Shown here: positions 24,065-30,234 of the stretch, one piece after another
How positions within the stretch are numbered: the stretch's first letter is position 1
Layout of the letters: the number at the start of each line of letters is the position of its first letter
NCBI GenBank assembly: GCA_020718125.1
Contig: DYDC01000004.1
Location: 1-30,234 of the forward strand
Direction of reading: 5' to 3'
Length of the DNA stretch: 30,234 bases
Source of the DNA: Methylacidiphilum sp.
GTDB taxonomy: Bacteria > Verrucomicrobiota > Verrucomicrobiia > CAIQCK01
Made by a program: the position numbers and the translations under genes
The notes under the pieces: model-generated
The model's database searches: none
What the model was told of the DNA's origin: nothing
What the model saw: the letters and a program-made list of their open reading frames with translations, nothing else

Positions 24065-26068
24065 TCACTCGCGTGCGCGGGTCGGCAGGGTCCACGGCGG
24101 CAGGCCGCGACGGATGTTGGTCATGAGACGCATCTGGTATTGCACCCACGCGGCGATGCGCTGCTCCATGACATGGGCCAGATCGGGATGGTTATGGATC
24201 AGGTTCTTCGTCTGGAGCGGGTCGGTGGCGAGGTCGTAGAGTTCATGAGTGCCCGTCGAGCCGTTGTAGAGGAGCGTCCGCGAGCCTTCACGATAGCCGA
24301 GCAGACATTCGGAGTAGGGGCATTGGAAATAAACACGCTCCGGGCGCTTTGAATCATACAGGCTCCGGCCCTGCCATGAGCCGGGCACGGGCACATCCAG
24401 CAGATGCAGCACTGTGGGGGCGAGATCCACCAGCCCGCAAACCGCCGGGTTGGATTCGCCGTGAAAGAGCGCGGGATGGATGAGCATCAGCGGGACGTGG
24501 ACGTTCTCCTCGTAGATGCCGCTTGCGTGGCCATACGTCCCGTGGCGCCCAAACGCCTCGCCATGATCACCCACCGCCATCACCAGCGTGGAATCCTCCA
24601 AGCCCGCCTCGCGGAGGAGGCGCAGGCAGCGCCCGAACGCCTCGTCCGTGCGGCGAAGGGCGTTGAGGTAGCGGTTCAGCATCTGGCCGGGGACATCCGC
24701 CCGGTCCACGATGGGCAGTTCCTCGCCGTGCAGGTGATAGGGATAGTGCGTCATGTCCGTCCAGATGACCGCGAAGAACGGCTGCGCGCCGCCGCGGCTC
24801 ATCCAGCGGTGCGCGTATTCGACCGTGCACACGTCGTCGGTGCCGGTGGCCGCGGGCGGATGCTGCTCACTGTCCGTCAGCAGCAGTTCGCCCGGCCGGT
24901 CGCGGAAATCCTGGAGGACGTCGAACGAGTGCCGCGCGAGGAACTCGCCGCCGCGCCCATACTTCAAGTCGCCGGAATTGAACCAGCCGGTGCGGTAGCC
25001 GCGGCGTTTCAGCACGTCGCTGAGCGCCTCCAGCGGGGCGGCGTTGTAATCGGTGGTAATGCTCTGGAGGTCGGGCGGCGGATAGAGCGAGCAGAGGAGC
25101 GAGACGAGCGAGTTCGGCGTCGAGGGCCGGTGCGCGTAGGCGTTCTCAAAGCGCATCGCGCGGCTGCGGCACGCCGCGAGGCGGGGCGTGACGCCGTAGG
25201 CCGCGTCATGCGCGTCGGTGTAGCGCGCAGCCAGTGACTCCAGCACGAACACCACCACGTTGCGAATCTTCCCGCGCGCCGCAGGGAAGTCGCGGGACGC
25301 CGTGATCTGCCCCGCCCCGCCGCGCTCGCCCGCCACGCGCACGTCGTCCGGCGCGAACGGCGTCTTCATCGTGAAAAGCGCCGGCATCTGATACGACTTC
25401 ACGAAGGAGAAGGTGAACTCCACGACCGGGTTGGCCGTCTTGCCCGCGACAAGGTGGCGGCGAGCCGGGTGGTTCCACGACCACGGGAAATAAACACAAC
25501 CCAGCACGACGACCGCAATGCCACCCAGCACGCGCGACAGCCGATGCCGCGCCAGCCGTTTCAGGCCCCAGCCCAACGCGAACGCCAGCACGAGCAGCGC
25601 TGCCACTTGCGCGCCGAACCATGCAAGCACATCCGGCGTGCAACTCGCAGCCAGCGCAGCCTGCCCGTCGCGACTCCGGAAAAAATCCGCATACACCAGC
25701 CACGGATACGTGAACGGCCGGCCGATCATCTGGACCGCCTTGACGTTGATCCACGCAGCGAGCGCCGAGATCACCCCGATCAGCAAAAACGCCGCGCAAA
25801 GGACGCGCCCCTGCCAACGTCGGCGCAGCAGCAGGGCCAGCCCCGCGGCGAACGCCGTGATTGTCGTTGCGTAAGCAACGTCTGACGAACCTCCCACAAG
25901 GATGCGGGTGATATAAGCGAGCGCGCCGTGACCCCACCGCGCTTCGACCACGCAGCCGCGCACCGCCAGAAGGCAGACGGCCAAACTCAAACCCAGCGCG
26001 ACGACCGCAGCCGCCTTTGATCCGCTCGCGGCAGGTTGTCGGTTCTCCGGCATGACGGGCTTCGCCAC
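24065..26068 (-). CDS. Membrane sulfatase / LTA-synthase-like phosphotransferase
   Basis: 667 residues. Hydrophobic segments at about 20-37, 66-81, 88-106, 150-167 and 180-194 anchor it in the membrane; a catalytic alkaline-phosphatase-superfamily domain follows from about 268. Metal-binding VVVFVLESLA (Glu277) and GDHGEAFGRHGTYGHASG are visible. At the nucleophile position it has STPNS (316-320) rather than the Cys/Ser-x-Pro-x-Arg sulfatase consensus; Ser316 or Thr317 may act, so phosphoethanolamine or phosphoglycerol transfer is as likely as sulfate hydrolysis. The start is GTG at 26068 with a GGGAG site 6 bases upstream, inside the end of the upstream gene; the next ATG (26053) has none. 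It follows the chimeric gene with a 3-base gap. Confidence 0.82.
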   Translation of the reverse strand: MAKPVMPENRQPAASGSKAAAVVALGLSLAVCLLAVRGCVVEARWGHGALAYITRILVGGSSDVAYATTITAFAAGLALLLRRRWQGRVLCAAFLLIGVISALAAWINVKAVQMIGRPFTYPWLVYADFFRSRDGQAALAASCTPDVLAWFGAQVAALLVLAFALGWGLKRLARHRLSRVLGGIAVVVLGCVYFPWSWNHPARRHLVAGKTANPVVEFTFSFVKSYQMPALFTMKTPFAPDDVRVAGERGGAGQITASRDFPAARGKIRNVVVFVLESLAARYTDAHDAAYGVTPRLAACRSRAMRFENAYAHRPSTPNSLVSLLCSLYPPPDLQSITTDYNAAPLEALSDVLKRRGYRTGWFNSGDLKYGRGGEFLARHSFDVLQDFRDRPGELLLTDSEQHPPAATGTDDVCTVEYAHRWMSRGGAQPFFAVIWTDMTHYPYHLHGEELPIVDRADVPGQMLNRYLNALRRTDEAFGRCLRLLREAGLEDSTLVMAVGDHGEAFGRHGTYGHASGIYEENVHVPLMLIHPALFHGESNPAVCGLVDLAPTVLHLLDVPVPGSWQGRSLYDSKRPERVYFQCPYSECLLGYREGSRTLLYNGSTGTHELYDLATDPLQTKNLIHNHPDLAHVMEQRIAAWVQYQMRLMTNIRRGLPPWTLPTRARE

Positions 26069-26071
26069 CGC

Positions 26072-28579
26072 TCACTCCCACGTCACCGTCACTGGCGTCG
26101 TCAGACGGCGGTAATCCTCCGCGCCGAACGAGCCGTCCTTCGCGCCGTCGCGGATGATGTAGCTCAGGCGCACGCCGCTCGTCTGCTTGCTGTTGGAGCG
26201 GAACCCGGTGCCGCCCCACGAGCCGCCCGCGTCCCAATGCACCACGTTCTCGAACGGCGTCAGCGCCACGCACGTGTGCGCCCAGTCCGGCGCGAAGACC
26301 GCATACCACTTCGGATCCTTGTTCCGTCCGGCGATGTGCTCCGCGTCGCCGTGGCCGTCCACGACCACCGTGTTGCCCTTGTCGTCAAGGTAGGCGCCGC
26401 GCTCGATGTAGTGCGCGCGATTATAGAGGCTGCCGGCGGGCTTGTTGACGCTCGTCTCCACGTCGAACCGGTGCGGGTAAAACGTGTATCGTTTCTCGTA
26501 GCTGACATCGGCTTTGAGCGACTTGCGGACCTTGATGATCGTCCGCACGGAGCCGGCGCGCTCGACAGTGAACTCCTCGACTTTGCCTTCCTCGTCACCC
26601 CAGCCCGTCTCGCGCGACGACAGGACGAGGTTCTTCAGGAAGCTCCCGCCAGTCACGCCGTCCTTGCGCGGCGCGAGGAACCCCAGCGTGCCGTTTTCAA
26701 ACCGCGCCTCGTAGAACGGCGTCAGGATTGTCCGCTGTGTTTCGTGCCAGCACGAGCCGCCGGGAGCGAACACACCCGGTGTCTCAGACTTGTCGCGCCA
26801 GAGGACGACGAAGCGTCGGCTCTCATCCGCCCTGACCGGACCGGGCATGATGAAGCACAGCTCGCCGCTGTCGAGCTGGGCCGGGACGGCAGACGCTGGC
26901 TTTCCATTCGCGCCAGCCCGAGCCACGCGAACGGAGTTCGGGTCGGCATCCGCCGGCAGCTTGAACGCCGTCACAACCGGCCGGTCGAGCCGGGAGACAC
27001 CGCCCACGCCGACGCGCAGCAGCTTGCGATGCGGCCAGCGGAACCAGTCCGCGCCGAAATTGACCACACGCGCCGCCCGATTGTTGGCGGTTGAAAGTTC
27101 CGCGATCTTCCCGGCGGGATCAATAACGACCTCCAGCCGGCGCACGCCGTCCAGTGCCGTCACATCAATCTCTATCGCGATCTTCCCGCGGGCGCGGCCT
27201 TTCACGCTGACTGAGTCGCTTCTCACGACCCGGCCATCCACGCGGAACTCGACCGGCACGCGCGTCACGTTTGCGCCGCCGGTGTTGGCGATGGTTGCCG
27301 TGACGCGCGGATTGTTCAGCTTTGAAGTCTTGTCGTAGTGCGAAAGATCCATTCCCGCCACGCGCAGGTCGGCTCGTTGCGCGCCCTTGCCCCACACCAG
27401 CAGCAGCGAATCGGCCTGCGCCAGCGGCCCGAATTCGATCCTCCCCAACTCGTCCGCGTGGCACGAGACCACATCAAGCGGCTGGCCCTGCGCGTCGAGT
27501 TGGCAGAGTGCCGCCGTCGCAGGCCGCCAGTCACTCGCGACATCGGCAGGCCGCACCGTGACGCGCTCCGTCGCCGCGGGGCTGGTGATGCGCAATCGCC
27601 CCGCGCCATCGGACGCCATCGTCACGGGCACGCCACCCCGGTCGCTGAAGAAATAGCCCGGCGCGCGGATGACGATGACCGGCTTCTCTTCCACGAGCGA
27701 CAGCGACTGCTCGATGCGCGGGCCTTTGACGGTCCAGCCGTTCTGCGGCAACAGAAAGTCCTTGCCGCCAAGCGAGACGAGCGCCGGCTTTTCGCCGAAG
27801 TTCACGATGCACTCGGTGCCGTCGCTGAACCGCGTCCGCTGCGCGGCGCGATCGGGCGTGAGGAACTCGTGCGACACCAGTTCCGCCGTCGTCACGTCAA
27901 CGAACCGCCCGATGAACGGCCATTCGCTCAAGACCTTCTCGGCCGTCGCCCTGGCCGCGTCAACCCAGAGCGTCGGGCAGCGTTTCATGTATTGCGTTTT
28001 CTTGTCCCAGGTCAGCCACGCCGTCATGCGCTCGCCGTCGGCCTTCTGCACCGCGTGGTCGGGCAGGATGGCGTGGTTGCCGCTGATTGTGCCGTCCTCG
28101 GTCTGGAGAATGTCGGTGTAGTTGTCATATTCGCTGGTGAGATAGTCGAGGTCGTTGACGGCACGCATGTCGTCGGGCTTCCAGGGCCGCAACTGCGCGT
28201 GATGATGCCGCAACAGATCGGCCGACCAGAAGGCGTCGCCACGATCGTCCTTGGCCCCGCTAGGGACAAACGCGCCGCGATAGTTCTGCAACGTGGTGGA
28301 ATGGATGGGATAGAGCACCAGGAACTCGTGGCCCATCAGGGCGTGCAAGAGCGCCCCGCGGCGTTGCTCCACCGCCACGGCCACCGGCCGGCTGCCGAAT
28401 CGCTCCCGCAGCTTGGCGATCCACTCGGCCAAGGCCTCCGGGGTGTGGGCCAGCGTGCTCTGCTCGGCGCGATCGCTGCCGGCGGGGTGGAGACAGATCG
28501 CGTGCTGTTGGTCGGCCCAGTCGATGCCGATGAAGGCCGCGAAGGGGACGGTTTGTTGGGTTGTGTCGGTCGCTGACAT
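26072..28579 (-). CDS. In-frame chimera: IS110 transposase N-terminus fused to the C-terminal part of a CARDB-containing carbohydrate-active protein
   Basis: 835 residues. Residues 1-133 are the DEDD domain of an IS110-family recombinase: FIGIDWADQQHAICL (Asp20), VAVEQRRGALLHAL (Glu71) and GAKDDRGDAFWSADLLRHH (Asp112, Asp115). The C-terminal transposase_20 domain with its catalytic Ser is absent. At about W133/K134 (28181) the sequence switches to a barrel-like glycosidase segment (DYLTSEYDNYTDIL, WPFIGRFVDVTTAE), then a beta-sandwich, a CARDB-like domain (about 430-530: ANTGGANVTRVPVEFRVDG...ELSTANNRAARVV) and a C-terminal domain. The frame is open throughout. Without a signal peptide the product would stay cytoplasmic. 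The start at 28579 is typical of IS110 and has AAAGGA upstream. The DUF5696/GH101-like naming of the barrel is tentative. It is probably a non-functional gene created by insertion plus deletion, though translation is possible. Confidence 0.8.
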   Translation of the reverse strand: MSATDTTQQTVPFAAFIGIDWADQQHAICLHPAGSDRAEQSTLAHTPEALAEWIAKLRERFGSRPVAVAVEQRRGALLHALMGHEFLVLYPIHSTTLQNYRGAFVPSGAKDDRGDAFWSADLLRHHHAQLRPWKPDDMRAVNDLDYLTSEYDNYTDILQTEDGTISGNHAILPDHAVQKADGERMTAWLTWDKKTQYMKRCPTLWVDAARATAEKVLSEWPFIGRFVDVTTAELVSHEFLTPDRAAQRTRFSDGTECIVNFGEKPALVSLGGKDFLLPQNGWTVKGPRIEQSLSLVEEKPVIVIRAPGYFFSDRGGVPVTMASDGAGRLRITSPAATERVTVRPADVASDWRPATAALCQLDAQGQPLDVVSCHADELGRIEFGPLAQADSLLLVWGKGAQRADLRVAGMDLSHYDKTSKLNNPRVTATIANTGGANVTRVPVEFRVDGRVVRSDSVSVKGRARGKIAIEIDVTALDGVRRLEVVIDPAGKIAELSTANNRAARVVNFGADWFRWPHRKLLRVGVGGVSRLDRPVVTAFKLPADADPNSVRVARAGANGKPASAVPAQLDSGELCFIMPGPVRADESRRFVVLWRDKSETPGVFAPGGSCWHETQRTILTPFYEARFENGTLGFLAPRKDGVTGGSFLKNLVLSSRETGWGDEEGKVEEFTVERAGSVRTIIKVRKSLKADVSYEKRYTFYPHRFDVETSVNKPAGSLYNRAHYIERGAYLDDKGNTVVVDGHGDAEHIAGRNKDPKWYAVFAPDWAHTCVALTPFENVVHWDAGGSWGGTGFRSNSKQTSGVRLSYIIRDGAKDGSFGAEDYRRLTTPVTVTWE
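26075..26079 (-). promoter_or_regulatory. Shine-Dalgarno deciding the sulfatase GTG start
   Basis: GGGAG on the minus strand, 6 bases before GTG at 26068 and overlapping the last codons of the upstream gene. This indicates translational coupling. Confidence 0.6.
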
Positions 28580-28905
28580 GGTTCTATGATCCTTTCGGTT
28601 CGTGGTTGCCTCACGCGAGCTGGGGCTCAGCGAAATCCTTATAGCGGAGAGCTGCTTGAAGCCGCTCGGCATCTGGAGTATTCGTCATTGAGCCCCAGCG
28701 CATCGCCACGGCGCGAAGGCCTGTCTGGGAGCATCGTGTGCTCGGAGTGTCAATTCGTGGCCGGGGCGACGCGTGAGCTTGGCTGCGGAGTTTGCCAGCG
28801 GCGGGCGGTTTCGGCACGCCGCAAGTAGCGGCGGCGAAGGCGCCCGCCACCAGCGGCTGCGGCGAGCGTGCGCTACGCGCTCCTTGCCGCTGGTGCTCAA
28901 TCATG
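28181..28905 (-). mobile_element. Truncated IS110-family element (left end plus 5' part of transposase)
   Basis: The element retains its left non-coding end (about 28580-28905, edge uncertain) and the first 133 transposase codons. The remaining transposase and the right end were removed by the junction at about 28181. IS110 elements lack terminal inverted repeats, so the outer edge is placed by where the structured non-coding sequence ends. The insertion itself cannot now be mobile in cis. Confidence 0.7.
28619..28895 (-). ncRNA. Possible IS110 bridge RNA region
   Basis: IS110-group elements encode a bridge RNA in the non-coding end upstream of the transposase. Here three consecutive stem/internal-loop/stem structures are seen. 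(A) 28848-28857 with 28886-28895 (10 bp) enclosing 28864-28870 with 28876-28882. (B) 28800-28807 with 28841-28848 (8 bp), internal loops of 9 and 7 nt, inner stem 28817-28822 with 28828-28833. (C) 28619-28629 with 28689-28699 (11 bp), internal loops of 13 and 22 nt around 28643-28647/28662-28666. Stems A and B share base 28848. Which loops would read target and donor is not known. No promoter was found, as expected if it forms only at the circular junction. Confidence 0.4.
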
Positions 28906-28940
28906 GATAACCTATAAGGAGTGTCTGGCCTACGATCTTT

Positions 28941-29016
28941 CATGCCCCGCAGTATGCGTCAGGCCGCGCCCTGCGGTAAAGGGACGAAAATCGCGTCCGT
29001 GTGGATGCGGTTAGCG
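28941..29016. repeat. 76-bp direct repeat, copy 1
   Basis: Matches copy 2 (29985-30060) at 70 of 76 positions in the same orientation, with identity ending sharply on both sides. It lies just beyond the IS110 left end, on the 3' side of the DUF3800 gene. On the minus strand both copies read a similar short peptide tail (IHTDAIF, PLPQGAA, stop), so they could be copies of a gene end. The stretch 29017-29157 between this repeat and DUF3800 shows nothing I recognise. Confidence 0.85.
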
Positions 29017-29157
29017 GTGATGAGGCGGCCGCCTGATCAACTTCTCAAAAACTCGTATTGACCTTCCTGCTCGCGCCAGTCATATTGTGCCGAAGTCGGA
29101 CTGGAAATATCCGGTCGGCGCTGGGCTTCTGGGATTTCCCGGAGGCCCTCCGCATTT

Positions 29158-29913
29158 TCAGGGGAACACTTTTAATCCCCAACCCTTCGTTTCGCCCGAT
29201 GAACTCCGGCGCAGTTTCTTCGCGACGATGTCGTAAGCCCGGTTCGGCTGCGTGGGCCGCAGCACTTTGATGCCGACGGGACGAGCCACCAAGTCCGCCA
29301 CTTGCAGCCCAGTTGAGTTCGCCGCCTTCGGGATCATCACGAGTTCAAACGGCAACTGCTTGTTCAATGCGTTGGCACCATCGCAAATCCGACGGAACGC
29401 CAGTTCAAGCTGGGCGTCCTCCTTCTCCCCGCGCTTCTCCACGATGACGTGCGTAAGCTTGTCCGCCTGACCGCGACTCGACAGTTCGCGGTAAATCCGC
29501 TCCAGACCAAACTCCAGCGCAATGCCGTAGGGATTGGCCGGCAGGGCATACTGCTGCGCGAACTCCAGCTTCCGGATGACTACCGCCACGAGTTGAAACG
29601 GCGCTTCGTCCACAAGTCTGTTGATGGCGTCCATAAACTCGGCTCGCTTCGCCGGGTCAAACAGGAAGCAGTAACTCTTGTTCGGCTTTCGGATCTCGTG
29701 TTCGTGCAGCACCTGTTCGTCGTGCCCCCAGAACCGGAACTTCAACCGCTGCAAAGCCGGGCCAGTGCGCTCGACGTAATCGCTCTTCGCGAACAAGCAG
29801 AACGCCAGCACGAAAATGGGATAACCAGGATCCACCCGCGCGAGCCCGTGGTCGCCACTCTCATCCACGAAGATGAGGTAATCGCTGAAGCTGGCTGACG
29901 CGGGCATGCTCAT
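29158..29913 (-). CDS. DUF3800 domain-containing protein
   Basis: 251 residues of DUF3800 type. The N-terminal motif YLIFVDESGDHG (Asp17, Glu18, Asp21) is diagnostic, followed by FWGHDEQVLHEHEIRK, VIVEKRGEKED and a C-terminal IPKAANSTGLQVADLVA, where a Gln-x-x-Asp pair is typical. The fold is regarded as RNase H-like with an acidic, probably metal-binding site; function is not established, but members are frequent in mobile and defence-associated regions. The start is taken at 29913 (a second Met lies 6 bases on); the frame is open to 30006, but that extension runs into the direct repeat. It is a lone gene between two 76-bp direct repeats beside a transposon remnant, which suggests acquisition as a unit. 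Confidence 0.85.
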   Translation of the reverse strand: MSMPASASFSDYLIFVDESGDHGLARVDPGYPIFVLAFCLFAKSDYVERTGPALQRLKFRFWGHDEQVLHEHEIRKPNKSYCFLFDPAKRAEFMDAINRLVDEAPFQLVAVVIRKLEFAQQYALPANPYGIALEFGLERIYRELSSRGQADKLTHVIVEKRGEKEDAQLELAFRRICDGANALNKQLPFELVMIPKAANSTGLQVADLVARPVGIKVLRPTQPNRAYDIVAKKLRRSSSGETKGWGLKVFP

Positions 29914-29984
29914 GATCGCGGCTGATGATGCGGCCGGCCGAGCGCGGCGGCTGCCTGCAAACTGCTCTGAGCGTGAGTGGAACT

Positions 29985-30060
29985 CATGCGCCGCAGCATG
30001 CGTCATGCCGCGCCCTGTGGTAAAGGGATGAAAATCGCGTCCGTGTGGATGGGGTTAGCG
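29985..30060. repeat. 76-bp direct repeat, copy 2
   Basis: Second copy of the repeat at 28941-29016, with 6 substitutions and no indels. It lies upstream of the DUF3800 gene; the two copies are 968 bases apart and bracket that gene and nothing else. Confidence 0.85.
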
Positions 30061-30113
30061 AAGCTGGTGCGTGTTGCGGGAATCCGTGTTTGAATCCCCT
30101 GGTAACTACTCAC

Positions 30114-30165
30114 GTGCCCGCCCGCCATGGGCGGGCACCTGAGGGAATTGGCGACAGCCAATCCC
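30114..30165. repeat. Two adjacent extragenic hairpins
   Basis: A perfect 10-bp stem pairs 30114-30123 with 30129-30138 (arm GTGCCCGCCC, 5-nt loop). A second pairs 30143-30152 with 30157-30165 (9 bp with one bulged A, loop GACA). They resemble the palindrome pair after ilvD in general form, not in sequence. No gene is supported in 30061-30234. Confidence 0.5.
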
Positions 30166-30192
30166 GTGAGCACAGCGCATAGTCTACCCCAC

Positions 30193-30224
30193 ACGAACGC
30201 AACAGAAAAACAGTTCGTTTTTTT
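30193..30224 (+). terminator. Weak intrinsic-terminator-like hairpin with T-run
   Basis: ACGAAC (30193-30198) pairs with GTTCGT (30213-30218) across a 14-nt loop, followed by seven T (30218-30224). The stem is short and the loop large, and no gene on the + strand in view needs it, so it is a tentative call. Confidence 0.3.
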
Positions 30225-30234
30225 CTGGACTCAG

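Noticed and set aside
28611..28943. 110-codon minus-strand open frame in the IS110 left end
   Set aside because: It covers strong palindromes and has no protein-like pattern; better explained as a structured non-coding end.
30080..30110. T-arm-like sequence suggesting a tRNA
   Set aside because: No matching acceptor stem or anticodon arm could be drawn on either strand.
30003..30194. 63-codon minus-strand open frame ending in the direct repeat
   Set aside because: It spans hairpins, and only its tail is shared between repeats; no evidence of a protein.

Overview
The window is about 30 kb of high-GC bacterial chromosome with no tRNA, rRNA or CRISPR array. The gene content suggests Verrucomicrobiota (Limisphaerales/Pedosphaerales-like) or a planctomycete-like relative: a GH106-type rhamnosidase, a secreted PQQ-propeller/DNRLRE giant, an LTA-synthase-like sulfatase, a Tat-signal remnant, a SWIM-SNF2 protein and abundant extragenic palindromes. 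This placement is inference; no marker gene is present.

Layout. 1-226: palindromes after ilvD. 227-2494 (-): dihydroxy-acid dehydratase carrying an extra ~185-residue segment that looks NTF2/SnoaL-like. 2771-5655 (+): a three-gene acyl-chain cluster (extended SDR/thioester-reductase-like protein, acyl carrier protein, beta-ketoacyl-ACP synthase). 5698-7821: a decayed GH106 glycosidase (middle deleted, 3' end lost, a 62-bp palindrome in the remnant) abutting a 56-codon orphan gene. 8001-10920 (+): a histidine kinase with a globin-sensor-like N-terminus and a PAS domain, coupled to an NtrC-type sigma-54 activator. 11005-14916 (-): a C1 operon, metV-metF fusion, methyl-THF methyltransferase and formate-THF ligase, i.e. 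the methyl branch of the Wood-Ljungdahl pathway without CODH/ACS in view. 14917-15266: an intergenic region with a strong promoter, a highly structured RNA and an intrinsic terminator on the + strand, which I propose as a new small RNA. 15267-20105 (-): a 1612-residue secreted PQQ-propeller protein with an embedded methyltransferase-like domain. 20282-23917 (+): a SNF2 helicase, divergently transcribed from it.

23919-30234 is an accessory, rearranged region: the first 24 or so codons of a Tat-exported protein, a membrane sulfatase/phosphotransferase, and upstream of it an in-frame chimera of an IS110 transposase N-terminus and the C-terminal part of a large carbohydrate-active protein. The IS110 left end is preserved and contains stacked stem/internal-loop structures that could be its bridge RNA. 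Beyond it, a DUF3800 gene is bracketed by two 76-bp direct repeats (70/76 identical).

The strongest candidate for something undescribed is the RNA at about 15100-15242: extended -10 promoter with an A/T-rich upstream element, a three-way-junction fold, a 21-nt loop holding three CCUCC motifs (two as CCUCCU, identical to the anti-Shine-Dalgarno core) and a terminator. Other points of interest are the IlvD insertion, the Tyr at the expected proximal-His position of the globin sensor, and the IS110 fusion. All family assignments come from reading motifs and were not checked by database search.
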